Source: Amaurobius ferox
Lineage: Eukaryota; Arthropoda; Arachnida; Araneae; Amaurobiidae
NCBI GenBank assembly: GCA_951213105.1
Contig: OX578135.1
Location: 158,233,750-158,297,749 of the forward strand
Direction: 5' to 3'
Length of the DNA stretch: 64,000 bases
The number at the start of each line of letters is the position of its first letter. The first letter of the stretch is position 1. Under the pieces are notes generated by a model. It saw nothing but the letters and a program-made list of their open reading frames with translations, was not told the DNA's origin and did not search any database. Made by a program: the position numbers and the translations under genes. This document shows, piece after piece, positions 12,100 through 23,590 of the stretch.

Positions 12100-12923
12100 C
12101 CCCTCCACGTAGTGCCTGAAGGTTCCGGCGAAATTCGCTGCGTAGAAGATTATCGTCGTTTGAATCATGTGTCATTGCATGACCGTTACCCGATAAGAAA
12201 CATTTTAGATTTTTCGAACGCTTTCAATGGCAAGCGAGTATTTTCTAAACTAGATATTTTTCGCGCATATCACGCCATTCCATTTTACGAACCTGGCATT
12301 CTTAAAACGGCAATAACGACACCATTTGGCCTATACGAGTTTCCCTATTTTAATTTTGGATTATGTAACGCAGCTCAAACTTTTCAACGTTTCATAGATG
12401 AAATTCTAGGGGATCTAAATTTCTGTTTTGCTTGCTTATTTAGATGACATTTTGGTTTTTTTCTGAGAGTGAAGAAGAGCACGAACTCCATCTAAAACAG
12501 ATATTCCAACGTCTAGATAATTACGGAATTAAACTAAATATTTCTAAATGCGTTCTGGAAGTATCTGAGGTATCATTTTTAGGCCATCTCATAAATTCTA
12601 AAGGCACTAAACCCTTGCCCGATAAAGTACAAGCTATATTGGATGTCAAGCAACCTGAATCAATTAAGGATTTACTTGCATTTCTCGGCATGATGAATTT
12701 TTATCAGCAGACCCATGCAGCGCATACGCAAAAGCCCCTCAATGAGTATCTAAAGGGGGCACGAAAGAACGATAAGAGAAAAGTTAATTGGACCAATGAG
12801 GCTACAGACGCATTTGTAGCATGTAAAAATCAATTAGCTGAGGCAACACTACTCGCACACCCGGCTAAAGAGGCGAATTAAATTTTATTCGTCGACGCAT
12901 CAAATTTTGCGATAGGTGGTTCT
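12100..12923 (+). mobile_element. Gypsy (CsRn1-like) RT and RNase H relic, gag deleted
   Basis: Reverse transcriptase begins almost directly after the primer-binding site (PLHVVPEGSGEIRCVEDYRR), so gag and protease have been deleted. It continues through FSKLDIFRAYHAIPF and TPFGLYEFP. The catalytic YLDD is present at 12437-12448 but in a third frame, so two frameshifts flank the active site. The thumb (VSFLGHLINSKGTKPLP) is in the frame from 12444. A RNase H start (FVDASNFAIGGSLN) ends abruptly near 12923. It is non-functional. Confidence 0.85.
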
Positions 12924-12945
12924 TTGAATCACGTCCGGGTCACCA
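12924..12945 (-). promoter_or_regulatory. Intact tRNA-Trp primer-binding site, minus strand
   Basis: On the minus strand, TGGTGACCCGGACGTGATTC directly follows an LTR ending in CCACA (one base between). It matches the complement of a tRNA-Trp 3' end and is better preserved than the site at 12080. It has no coding region behind it because the next bases belong to the opposite-strand RNase H. Confidence 0.65.
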
Positions 12946-12946
12946 C

Positions 12947-13470
12947 TGTGGCAATTGGAAGTCGCCGGGCCCTGAAACAGGGACCCTTTGCTTACAAGAC
13001 CGACATTATAATCACTGAGCAAAAGCTAGCTTCTCCTCCGTTCTATAATTCCGGTACAGGTTCCAAGCATCTTTGATCAGATGTCTTTGCTACCACACAC
13101 TCCCTCACCTGATGAAGGTTCCGGTCTAATTTCGGCGAGGAGGGGGGCCGCTGAGAAACCCCCCGCGTGTCCCCCCGAAATGCAGTTGAGGGGCTGAAGG
13201 CCGGGAGGCGTGTTGCCTCGGGCATGACGTCTGTTGGGGTCAATCAGGAAGGGAGTGGCAAGGCCTCTGACTCCGTGTGGTGCTGCCATCTCGTGTTGAG
13301 AGGTGAAATCGTTGGAGAGGAAGATTTTTCGTGCTGGTATGTCCAGGGTAACCACAGTGGCGATTGGGAGTCGCCGGGCCCCGAACCAGGGACTCTTTGC
13401 TTACAAGACCGACATTATAATCACTGAGCAAAATCAAGCTTCTTCTCCGTTCTTATAATTCGAGTACAGG
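12947..13470 (-). mobile_element. TRIM (miniature LTR element), minus strand
   Basis: Two direct LTR copies (12947-13097, and 13356-13470 truncated) flank a 258-bp GC-rich internal region without a gene. On the minus strand the internal part starts with a degenerate tRNA-Trp primer site (TGGTTACCCTGGACATACC) and ends in a purine tract (GGTGAGGGAG) before the next LTR. The same structure, with an internal region of identical length, is at 60234-60793. It sits inside the plus-strand gypsy relic. Confidence 0.75.
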
Positions 13471-13536
13471 GTCTTGTAAGCACAAGGTCATGAGTTCGGT
13501 CCTGGCTCGGGACTGGCGATGCTCCTTTCCGCCACA
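13471..13536 (+). repeat. Truncated 3' LTR of the plus-strand gypsy element
   Basis: Matches the last ~66 bp of the LTR at 11918-12079 (GAGTTCGGTCCTGGCTCGGGAC through CCGCCACA) and is followed by GGTG, the same four bases that precede the 5' LTR. This closes the gypsy insertion in the SINE. Confidence 0.7.
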
Positions 13537-13800
13537 GGTGTAAGGTATCTGTTTGATTGGCCGGGAATTGCCACTCAATTTAGACCGGAACTAGTGTGGG
13601 CGGCATCCACAAGGACCGAATTCATCTTCCCCTACTACTAACCTCTCGGAAGAGCTTATGGACCTACATATTTAACGTGCCCGTACACCACGTGAACACG
13701 GAAACAGATTTGGACAGAGACGGGAATCCAACTCCGGTCACCCAAGTGCAATTCCCGCGAGCTACCCACTGGTCTGTCCCACCCCGCTGTAGCAACCCGA
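13537..13800 (-). mobile_element. tRNA-derived SINE, head and body of the split copy
   Basis: The same family as 33460-33728: shared blocks include GGCCGGGAA, ATTTAGACCGGAAC, CATCCACAAGGACCG, CCTCTCGGAAG and TTTAACGTGCCCGTAC. On the minus strand the head has a tRNA-like A box (GGTAGCTCGCGGGA) and a degraded B box (GTTGGATTCCC). Its tail lies at 11889-11917, across the LTR insertion. Confidence 0.7.
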
Positions 13801-14323
13801 AGACATAATAAATCAAAACAAATCATAGTCGTACGCCATAATAAATCATAGCTCAAAAATCCCTTCGACTTAAATCCATGTTTTGTCAGTACCGTATTAA
13901 CTTCAAAACGACGTCGAAAAAAAATGTTACAACATTTCTCGTTCTTTAATAGCCAATGTTCACGTGAAAGTTCAAATAAAAATAACATCTGTACTGAAAA
14001 CAGTTTTACCCAGCCACACATACACACACACACATTGAAAAATTATCTATCACAATACTTTTCCTTTACAAGTAGAAACCATTCACAAAAAGTTTTAAAT
14101 CAATTTCTGATTATTGCGACAGGACATCATGTACAAGGTTCATGGAAAAGTCCTTACAGACTCCAACAACTTTGTAAGGAAAAGGTCTATGACTGTTTAT
14201 ATTAGGTCTAAAAGTCATTGCAGCGTCCCAAGCGGAAAAGTTAGAACTGCGAACTCGACAACAAAGCGAGGTAGACGAAAAATGTTCAATTACAAAGTTG
14301 CAGATTTAGAGGGTTATCTAATG
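13801..14323. other. Unassigned AT-rich intronic DNA
   Basis: Short ORFs without recognisable motifs. Nothing else is supported. Confidence 0.3.
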
Positions 14324-15099
14324 CATGGGGTTCTTAACCTTTTGTTTTTCATAACCCAAAATCAACTCCTTTATTTGACTATGCAATCCATGAGTGTATT
14401 ATGCAGCAGAACGCGAAAAATGTAATAACAAGTAAAAAAACAGTGTCATAAAGTTTATGTACATCGTAGTAGTTTCTATAAAGGCTTATTATTAGATTTC
14501 TTTAATTTGTATCATAAAAATTTATTCTTTAGTATAATGTCATTTTATTGGAATAATAATAAGGAATTGTTAGGATTATCGTAAAATGAAAAGGACATTT
14601 AGAAAAATATTCCACGTGTTAAGTTACAACATATAATTTTTAATAATTATAAAGGCTTATATTTTAGAAACAAAATATTGAAATAATCGTCTACATTTGT
14701 CCAGTGAGGTCTTTGGCCTTATACGAGTGATGATATCTCTTCGAACTGCAGCGGTGTTGTCTTTGAAAGGCAGCGTCTCAAATCATGCCCTGGTTGGAGT
14801 CGGCTTTTAATCTTAGTTCTTTCTCATGACAGCGAGCGCAGAAAAGCTAGCTTCACATAAATACGCAGTCCAAAACGGTAGTGATATAATTTCGCTCCCT
14901 AGGCTTTTCTCTTGTCCATTTTATCCATAACGAACATAGAGACTCAGTTCAAAAACTATGAAGCAAAATTTCATCGTTTAATCGTCTTTCTGGAGAACAG
15001 CTATATTTTTGTTTTTCTATGGCAGCTATGGTGTAGCAACCTCCTCCCAAAGCCACGGGTTCCACTTTTGGGTCACGACCCATAGGTTGAGAATCCCTA
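14324..15099. mobile_element. hAT-like non-autonomous element
   Basis: The left end (GGGGTTCTTAACCTTTTG) and the complement of the right end (GGGATTCTCAACCTATGGG, then GTCGTGACCC) resemble each other and the 'GGTTCTCAACCT...GGGTCGCGACCC' termini common in hAT elements. No transposase lies between. A clean 8-bp target duplication cannot be read; only TAATG is shared at both ends. Confidence 0.45.
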
Positions 15100-16352
15100 A
15101 TGAATCGACATCAAGGGCTCATGTAACGCGTATCTGAAAGGCAATAAATAATACTCAGAGAATTATATCACCTGAGACCATAACACGGTGACACCTGCAA
15201 TGAATGTCAAAGTACACGGAAATATTCTTTCTTAAATTCAAATACGCATTGTTGCTGACAAAGGACATTTTTTGACAAGCTGTATATGAGATTCCTGTGC
15301 TTGTAAGTGTGACTTATCTTAGTATTCCTAAAGAGAACATTCATTCGCCAATAATCCTACTGTGTCAAATTAATGCCTTCTGTAGCAGTTTTATTGATGA
15401 TCTTCATATTAATTGGATAAATCTCTATAACTTTCTAATTGGCTATTTTCGTCTATCACGCTTTGTTGCCGAATTCGTTATCCTAACATTTTAATACTCC
15501 GTTAGGGACGTTGCAATCCCTTTCATTCGATCAAGCATGGTCACTTTACTATAGCTAAACTTAATGTGTACACTCATGGGCTTTTCCTTAAAATGTAATT
15601 GGAGTGCTTAAAGACATTTCTAGGAATCCAGTAAACTACAAGACCTACTGTTTCTCGACAGCTTTATTTTACCTGATAAAAATGTCTTGAATTCTTTTTT
15701 ATCAGTATAAACACTTTTCATTAGTTAGATAGAAAGCAAAATTAATTGTTTCATAGTGTGGAATGATACACATATCTTCTTTAAGATCGCTCTTACATTG
15801 CAGATAGTAGCATTCATGGATCCAGTGGCGTCACCAAAACGGGGGTTGGGGAGTGTCGTACCCCCCTTCCCCAGGAATCCATCGAGCCTATTGAATTTCA
15901 AAGAAATGATATATGGAGAAATGGAAAACAAAATATTCGATTACCAAAACAACACCCTCAGAATTTTTTTTCGGTGAGACTACAGTATGGACATGTTTTT
16001 CTTCTGTTCTTCAGCTTGAAATAATCTATACCTGCAATAGCGACAAGAAAATTTGTTGTGTGTCACAATTTTAAAAATCTCTATGGAAAACTGATAACTG
16101 CGGTCTTACCACATTATACATTTCATAAATATTTAGCTTAGACTGCGAAGTTCTTACTTAGAAAACAAACGTACAGGGGGGGGGGGGTCCAAAAGTTAGA
16201 ATCCGTTCCAGGAACAGACTTCTATACTATGAATTTGCCTGGTAGAACTTATAATTTGTTTGTCAGTTTCGCAAAATTGTAACATACAGCAAGCCCGCCA
16301 TTGCAGGTATCTATGCAGAAGAATGCCCAATAACCGTTAAACCTGTTCACAT
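15100..16352. other. Intronic DNA with blocks shared with the PGRP2 locus
   Basis: The stretch at 15790-15960 (CATTGCAGATAGTAGC, then an AAATGGAAAACAAAATATT segment) resembles parts of 53707-53745 and 50083-50200 in the second gene. Some of this may be interspersed repeat and some shared intron. A poly-G run lies at about 16177. No ORF with a known motif. Confidence 0.4.
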
Positions 16353-16445
16353 TGATTCTGTTATGTGCAATTGGACCCCGGAACTAACTTTGAGTTAATC
16401 CCTATAGACAAGTTTTGTGAGTATGATATTATTCTTCCATTCCAG
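16353..16445 (+). other. Degraded relative of the PGRP2 'FCEY' exon
   Basis: Encodes FELIPIDKFCEYDI in a frame that runs without interruption into the PGRP1 terminal exon. Just upstream the similarity to 53791-53949 continues in another frame (VMCNWTPELTLS, against VICNGSVILTLG), so one base appears to have been lost. A TGA in the FCEY frame lies at 16353. It probably descends from the exon candidate in gene 2. Confidence 0.4.
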
Positions 16446-16631
16446 GGCTACTTGACTCCTATCCGAGAGATCCATGGTCACCGAGACGTGTCCTGTACCG
16501 AGAGTCCAGGAGACTACCTCTACGCTGTCATAAGGCGATGGAACTACTACAAGGGTGGCAGGATGCCGATCTTCAATTGCAAGTTGCAGACGAATGTTTC
16601 CTTCATAAACCAGGAGGATCTGAACTACTAG
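16446..16631 (+). CDS. PGRP gene 1, terminal domain exon
   Basis: Last coding exon of PGRP gene 1. It follows TTCCATTCCAG and opens in phase 0, matching the phase-0 end of the exon at 3885-4090. It encodes GYLTPIREIHGHRDVSC, then TESPGDYLYAVIRRW, and stops at TAG 16629-16631. The His of GHRD is the second zinc ligand of amidase PGRPs and is kept. The third, the Cys of the family's CPGD motif, is Ser here, as in non-catalytic recognition PGRPs. The inferred role is therefore binding or signalling rather than peptidoglycan cleavage. After the domain (MPIFNC) it carries about 16 extra residues that the gene 2 exon lacks, probably a shifted stop. A poly-A signal follows 57 bp downstream. Confidence 0.92.
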   Translation, partial: GYLTPIREIHGHRDVSCTESPGDYLYAVIRRWNYYKGGRMPIFNCKLQTNVSFINQEDLNY

Positions 16632-16687
16632 TTGCCAAAACGAATCAAACTACTACTTGTAAGATAAAAGCTTTCAAAGCTTCCTTG

Positions 16688-16693
16688 AATAAA
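16688..16693 (+). terminator. PGRP1 polyadenylation signal (AATAAA)
   Basis: First canonical AATAAA after the stop codon at 16631. Confidence 0.5.
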
Positions 16694-17297
16694 AGTCACC
16701 TTACTGAAATTTGCTTGCTCTATTTAGAGAGCTTTTGCCCGCTTTTATACTAAAACATGCTTCCAGTCTGATACGGGAAGGACCCAAATTGTCCACCGAT
16801 TGTAAAAATCACAACCTTTGGAGCCCTTAGCAATAAGATAAATAATATTGCATTCGCATGTGGTACAAACCTGTTGTTGTGATTTAGTTTTATAGTGGAG
16901 ATGTGAAGTAGATGGCAGCCATGCAATTAACAATTTCAAGTTACACAGGGGGAGCGGAGAAGACTTAGCATCCATTAGATGTAACGAGTTCAGTTTTCAA
17001 GTAAATAAGCACCTCTTAATAGGTCACCTCAGGGGTATCCCGGGGGCCAGGTAGCCCATGTTTTCAGAGGGCCTCAAAATTTTGTATATTATTTTTATAA
17101 GACTTACCTTGCATTTTCAAAAAGACTCATTAGCGCATTCTTATACATTATACCTAATCCAACGTTTCTTGGTATCTTATATAATTGAACATTTTATTAT
17201 TATGAGGCATTTGAATGAATGAATGACATGAAGGTGGGTGGCTCCAGAAGAGCTCAGCACATTGACCAGAGGTCTATTGTACTACCCCAACAGGTGA
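16694..17297. other. Unassigned spacer
   Basis: Nothing recognisable. It separates PGRP1 from an antisense LINE relic. Confidence 0.3.
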
Positions 17298-18055
17298 ATG
17301 TCCTTAAGAAAAGAGACCGGTAGCCGAAGCAAAAATCAGCAGGCACTTGATAGGAATGTCATACAACTCCCAGGGCTCGATCACATGTCGACCCAAGTGT
17401 TCGAACCTATGGGCGGAGAACACCTCACATTCACAGAGAATGCGTACGGTAGTTTCTTCACTGTATTTGCAGCCTCTGCAAAGCGAATCTTTCGTGACAC
17501 CCATAATATTAAGGTGTCTTTTAAGGGTGCAGTGTTCAGTAAGGAGCCCGACAGCCCTTCTGATGCCAGTAAGTTCTACTGAGCCTGAATAATTCCTTCT
17601 GACGTATGCTAGAGCAATTTCAGTTGAGAATTTTCGCCTGCCTTTGGCCCTTAGTATTAGGCCAGTTTTTGCACTGAAGCTTTCAGAAGATGTCATAGAC
17701 AGTTCTTCTAGTTAGTTCATTGGGAACACCCAAAGCCGACTCAGGACCAACAAAAGGAATACTTGAGCCTTTCCTAGCCAATTCATCAGCCAGCTCATTT
17801 CCTGGAATGTCCGAATGTCCAGGCACCCAGTAGAGTATGACTTTATTATTGCTAGCAATATTACACAGTGCATTATAGCGCTCCCAGACAAGGAAGACGT
17901 CATAGTAGACTTTCCTAAGGCCATAAGAGCAGCTTGACTATCAGAACAGATAAGAATCTGGTTGCTCCTATAATTTCTGTCATAGCAAATTCTACAACAC
18001 ATTAGAACAGCATAGATCTCAGCCTGAAAGACAGTAGCAAGAGCATTTAGTTTAT
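17298..18055 (-). mobile_element. LINE ORF2 C-terminal relic (RNase H plus C-terminal domain)
   Basis: On the minus strand the RNase H domain runs from about 18052 (TVFQAEIYAVLM) through ICSDSQAALMALGKS. A further frame holds the NELADELARKGS-type motif near 17770-17800. The C-terminal Cys/His segment follows at 17304-17696 (GLLTEHCTLKRHLNIMGV, then SLCRGCKYSEE). RNase H acidic residues are present, but frameshifts break the domain. Reverse transcriptase is absent because the copy ends at the duplicated block beginning at 18042. Confidence 0.78.
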
Positions 18056-18349
18056 AGTGTTTCTTACAACGTTGCGGCTACAACCTGCTTATCGAATTGT
18101 AGTTGAGCATATTGAAATCATGATATTATAATTTCCATGATGCGCTTTGTTATATAACCAGGCTGGATTATCCATTGGGACAATCCAGCCTGGTTATATA
18201 ACAAAGAGCATTTAGTTTATAGTGTTTCTTACAACGTTGCGGCTACAACCTGCTTATCGAATTGTAGTTGAGCATATTGAAATCATGATATTATAATTTC
18301 CATGATGCGCTTTGTTATATAACCAGGCTGGATTATCCATTGGGACAAT
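18042..18349. repeat. 143-bp tandem duplication joined by an inverted 22-bp insert
   Basis: 18042-18184 and 18207-18349 are copies of each other (offset 165). The 22-bp spacer 18185-18206 (CCAGCCTGGTTATATAACAAAG) is the reverse complement of sequence inside the unit. Together with 18182-18184 it forms a 25-bp arm pairing perfectly with 18145-18169 around a 12-base loop. Confidence 0.9.
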
Positions 18350-20410
18350 GTAGTTTCGAACCCGGAAGTATTTTTATAGCATACAAAGACCTCCAAAATA
18401 TTGTTGACTCGGGGTCCTTCTATTCCAGAACCTAAAGAGAAAAGTCGAAAACAAGTGTTAGTCTTTTAATGAATCCATACTTTATTATTATTATTTGAAA
18501 TTGTAAAAACAACATAATTAAATTGTCGGATATTCGATTTTTCGGATTACCAATTTTCGGATGTATGACGTTCTACTGTATTTATTCTTCAGATGAGACC
18601 ATTTTATTAAAGTTCGCTTGGGGCATCTGAAAACATCGTGACGCTACTAGGTCACTTTCAAGAAGTAAGAAATATCGTATGAATTATTTTAGAAATTCAG
18701 TGTATCGTTTCGATCCACCAACTGCTATTCAAAACTGAACGGTAGTTTTGGAGCAGCGCCCCCCGCGTTCCTCCTATTTTAAGCTTGCCATCGATAAAAT
18801 GCACTTTCAAACTCGTGAACACAATGGAGTCTGTAACTCCGCTACGTCATTTTGCTAAAATAATGACTTAAATTATATAATTTTTCTCTATGATTTCAAT
18901 ACAACATTATAGCCAATGCAAAACTGTAAAATGAAATTAATCCTAATAATTGCTTTACTAGATCATTTTTATCTTAAATACCTGGATTATACCGCTCATA
19001 CATAAGATGTCGTGTGTTAGCCATTGAGAATTGTACTTATTGATTGATTTCATTTATAAAATATTCATGTGTAATTATTATTTTAATTATTTTTGTAACA
19101 ATTGCTTGTTAATAAAGACCTATTGTATATCACTATTATTGTCATTAATAGACGTTTGAAGTTTACATTGTATGACTATTATATCCATTAACGTTTGAAG
19201 ACGGTTGAACTATAAATATTTCATATCGAATTAAAAGAAAAATGGTCGTTATAGATTGTTGGGAAACATCACCCACTTTCGCATATTTCGAATGGAAAAG
19301 GTTGATATGCGTTGTGCAGGGCAATTCTACAATGTACTTCTGGAGAAATTTCGATATTGTGAAATTTTTGAATTTTTTTTTTCCAATTTTCTGTATTGAG
19401 TTCGGCATTGCAAGTATGGTGACACTTTCGTTACAGGATTTCGTTTCATCCCCGTAACATTTTGTTTTTCCTGATTTACTCAGACACTTGCGTATTCGCA
19501 ATTTATTTTTATTCGTATCACGCCAACAATCCTATTGAACAATGAAGAGCTTATATATCCTCTGGGAAAAATTTTGGAAAAATCGCGTAACTCGCCAAGT
19601 TCTTATAGGATATGTCGCCAAATTCGTCCCAAAGATTATCGAATTTATCCGGAAGGTCACCCCACCCGGACCTTTAATTTAGGACGATAGTTTACTGTTG
19701 GTAACAATATGTGGCACTTCTGTTTATCCCCCCGTCACATTTCTTTTATGATTCCAGCACCCTAAAATGTTTGCAATTACACTGTTATCCAAAATAATCA
19801 ACATGTATAGAAATAATCTGTGCCCGAAGTGTAACATTGTTAAAAAAACAGTCGGTTAACCTATTAAATATACATCACTGACGTTGCTGTGATAGTACAA
19901 AGTACACCGATAAGGTGGATATCTTGAAAGGGGGAACGGAAATGTTAAAAGTTTGGGAAGCGCTGCTGTAGTTGAACAGAATTGTTGCTTTATTAACTTC
20001 TTTCATCCCGAGGAAAAGAGCCATAAATTGCTATTTTAAACTTCTCATCAAGAATGAAAAGTATGAAACGTGAAAAATTAAGTCTATATACTTATTGTGA
20101 TAAACATGCTGCCTGGACAAATTTGAATAGAGTAATTTGAATATCAATAGTAATTGCTTTAAGAACTTAATGAAAATATTATAAAATCAATTACTCCATT
20201 TTAATCAAGATCTCTGCAACAAATTTTCACTGGTCGGATTCTCATGCCAATCAATTAAATTTTAATGGCCAAATAAACAAATTAAAAAAATATAAGTTTA
20301 TAAATTTCGTATAATGGTTATTACCTAGGTATTGACATGAGAACCTAAATAAAAATGTAAAATAAAATAGATCATAAAACAAATACATAAATGAAATTAT
20401 CATTATTATA
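18350..20410. other. Unassigned AT-rich intergenic DNA
   Basis: No coding motif on either strand. The 112-codon minus ORF at 19163-19501 is in biased sequence and has no recognised motif. Confidence 0.3.
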
Positions 20411-21410
20411 TAAAAAAAAATCTGATGTGGGCAACACATGACTTTCCTTATATAATGTAATGAATTTGCTACTTTTACAGTAAAAAAATAGGTTTTTCTT
20501 ATAATAGATACTAATATTCTTTCCAAGATATTGAATTTTCGACAATTAATCGTCATTTTCATTGATTTAGCGTCATTTTTATCCATTTGGCGAGATTTTC
20601 GTTAATTTAGCAACATTTCATAAAAGTCGTCAAGTTGGCGACATTCCGCCAAATTCGTCGCCAAAATCTCGCCAAGCGTTATGCACTAAAAAATAAGTTA
20701 TTCTTACAGCAGATAAATAAATGACTATTGGCGTTCAAATACAAAAGTATTATTCAAAGTATCTTTTTTCATGAATAGAACGAGCTAGATCCACGAGAAT
20801 GATGTCACTCAATTTATCGCATGGTATTACATATGAAAAGTGAACATGTTTCTCAATAGGAAATATTTTTATTTTATTTTATATGACTTTTTGATATTTT
20901 TTTTAAAAATGTACAATATCTCGAGAACGGTTCATGTTAGCGTTCTAAAATTTATGCCAATCGTTTTCTAATGAAAAATTACATAAGAAATGTCTATTTG
21001 CGTAACTTTATTAGTAGTTTTGATTTTTTGACAATTTTTTCAAAATTTCATTTGAAAATTTAAGGATTCAAAAGGTTCTCAAAAGGTTCTGAACATTCGA
21101 TTGCGTATAAAAACAATAGGCTTCCAGTGTTTACGGATTGTGATTTTTGTACCAAATTTCGTTCGAATCGGTCCATTCGTTCGTCGGTTATCGTCTCCAC
21201 AGACCCACTGACACACACACACCCACACACACACACACACACACACATACACACACACACGCACACACACACACACAGACATCACTTCAAAAATGTTTGA
21301 TTCGTGATCAGGGATGCTTGAAACGTGCTCTCCCGTCGAAAACTCAAATTCGAATTTTCGACCCCGTCACAATACTTTCCTTATACATTATGTATATAAG
21401 GAAAGTAAAA
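20411..21410 (-). repeat. Noncoding repeat family 'GGAAAG' (copy a, minus)
   Basis: About 1 kb. On the minus strand it starts with a palindrome built on TACTTTCCTTATA / TATAAGGAAAGTA. It carries a GT-rich microsatellite near 21218-21280 and conserved ACGAACGAATGGACCGATTC and TTCTCGAGATATTG strings. It ends AAAGTCATGTGTTGCCCACATCAGA. The same order occurs at 55936-56875, and in diverged form at 33293, 34654, 21990 and 62975. No coding domain. Confidence 0.75.
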
Positions 21411-21989
21411 ATTGTTTATTAATAAAAATATTCATTAGAATTCCCTTTAGAAGTTATGATAATCATTTTTCAATATTTAAGGAGAATTAGATTTTAAACA
21501 TGCTCAAACAGCTTCACAAAAAATATAATATATTGATAAGCACAATGTTAATCATTCAATAATATAACAAGAAAGATCAATCATGCATAAGCATTGATTA
21601 TGAAACACTTTCCAACTGAAATGTAATTTCATTTAAAAATTTCTAAAATGTGATTCATTCAGTGGTAATATCTTTTACATTATCACAGTACTACAGTAAT
21701 TTATTATACTTAAATATTTAAAACTGTATCGAAATATAAATCATCTGATTCTTTATGCAAAATCAATGAATATTTCATTCATATAACTTGTATTCCAGAC
21801 TCCAGAGCTAAATAATTTTGTGTGAAAAAAATTCAGCAATTCTTATGTAATTCATCTTACAATCGCTTGAGATATTTGCATTCTGCATATGTTAAAATTA
21901 GGCTTCCTTGAAGAAATAATAAAAGTTTAGGGATCATTTAAAATCACAACTATTGTAATTGCATAGGCACGGAATTTAGATACACAGAT

Positions 21990-22860
21990 AATACACAGAT
22001 AATATATATGTGTATGTGTATGTACTCAAAGTATTGGAATCGTGCCGAAGATCGGAACTCGAATTTTCAAAGGATCTACACGTTTTGGGACTTCTAGAAC
22101 ACGAAAAAACTTCTTTTAGGAAGACGTCTGTGTGTGTAAGGGTGTATCTGTGTATGTTTCTGTGTGTCTGTGTGGATATTACATCCACTCTAATTGAAAA
22201 ACTAATGGACCGAATTTCATACAATTTGGTAGGTATGTTTTTTGTGGGAAATCCTGATGTTCATTAGATTATAGTACGATTCGTAATAAAAGAATCTGCC
22301 TTCTTTGCGAAATGGCCGCAGAAATTGCCTTTATCCACTCTAGCTAAAAACTAATGAACCAAATTTAACAAAATTTGGAGTATAATATTTCAATAACCTA
22401 CAAGTGATTTATATACCAAATTTAACAAAATTTTGTATATAAATCATTTGTAGGTTATTCTACTACGATTCGGGAAAAAGGAACGGGCTATTTTTGCGAA
22501 ATGGCCAGCAAAAATCGTTATATATAAAAATAAAAGACTACGTGTGCTCAATTATATCAATTAAATTCCTATTTTATATGTGATTTTTGACAACAAAAAG
22601 AATAAGACTAACCCCATTACTCTAGGACTAGCCGTTCTTGAGATATTCTAGTTTTTTCGCGTTTTCGCTACGCCACCTTTGACAATAAGTCCAGCTATCA
22701 AATGAGAACCAAATTTAAGTTTAACGTGTAAATTCAATGTCATTTAAAATACTTATGTTGTGCAGATAAACTCAAATTATCATTGAATAAATAAAGAGAA
22801 CGAATATGAGTCTGCAGGGAAAGACATGTGCTGTCCACATCAGAATTTTTAACTATATTA
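21990..22860 (+). repeat. GGAAAG-family copy b, inside the TIR element
   Basis: Shares GATCTACACGTTT, GAACACGAAAAAACT and the 3' end GAGTCTGCAGGGAAAG...CACATCAGA with 34654-35575. It contains two imperfect internal repeats that begin TCCACTCTA and continue CTAATGGACCGAATT. A strong hairpin lies at about 22389-22455. Confidence 0.65.
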
Positions 22861-23552
22861 CACCAATGATTTATAGAAGTGAACGGGGATTATTTTCAGG
22901 CCATTTCGAAAAAAATGTATGATTTATATTTAAAGATCCATCAAATTTTTGTCGAATAAAATGTTCAACAAATTTAAGCTGTGTACCAAATTTTAACTCT
23001 CTAGGACGTAGGAAAGTGCATTTAAAATGCCATCAATTAAATTTATCATGAAGAGTTATATAAAATTTTAAAAAAAATGAAAAATAGTTATCTACCAAAT
23101 TTATTTTAAAATATGAAGCCACTCCCATATGCAAAACGTTTAAACAAATGGAGAGATATTTATTATATAATATCTCTCTCTTTTCTTTCTGGAAGATATC
23201 CCAAAGTCAGAATTTAATTGAATTTGTTTTTTTCCCTATATTAAATAATTTTTTTAATTAAAAAACTACTTAACATATTTTACTGAATTTTTTTTTATAT
23301 ATTCTATGGGATAATGTGAATATTTCCTAAAAATTTCGAAGCAATTCGTGAATTTTAAATTTACTTAAAAAATGTTTGAAAAATTAGGTCCCATAGGGTT
23401 CAATGTATTTCATTTTTTCAACCCGGGTTCAATAAAAAACTAATTGGGTGATATTATTTATTTATATTCCCATAGGTCCTACAGACCGTCTGACCAACAT
23501 ACTAAAATTTCATTTTGATAAACTCATTTTTACGGCAGTTATCGTGCTAACG

Positions 23553-23559
23553 GACAGGC

Positions 23560-23590
<31 letters not shown>
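23553..23590. repeat. (GACA)n microsatellite
   Basis: About nine GACA units inside the TIR element. Confidence 0.85.

Larger units (their letters stand above)
4091..16445 (+). other. PGRP1 intron (12.4 kb), filled with transposons
   Basis: Bounded by a GTAAGAG donor at 4091 and a TTCCATTCCAG acceptor at 16435-16445. Both adjoining exons are in phase 0. It contains the LINE, gypsy, mariner, SINE, TRIM and hAT-like entries listed separately. The equivalent intron of gene 2 is 4.4 kb, so much of the difference is insertion. Confidence 0.8.

Noticed and set aside
13077..13437. ORFs in the GC-rich block near 13.2 kb
   Set aside because: They lie in the TRIM internal region, and the second TRIM copy does not preserve a frame.
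21147..21422. ORF with Thr-His repeats as a protein
   Set aside because: It is the CA/GT microsatellite of a noncoding repeat read in frame.
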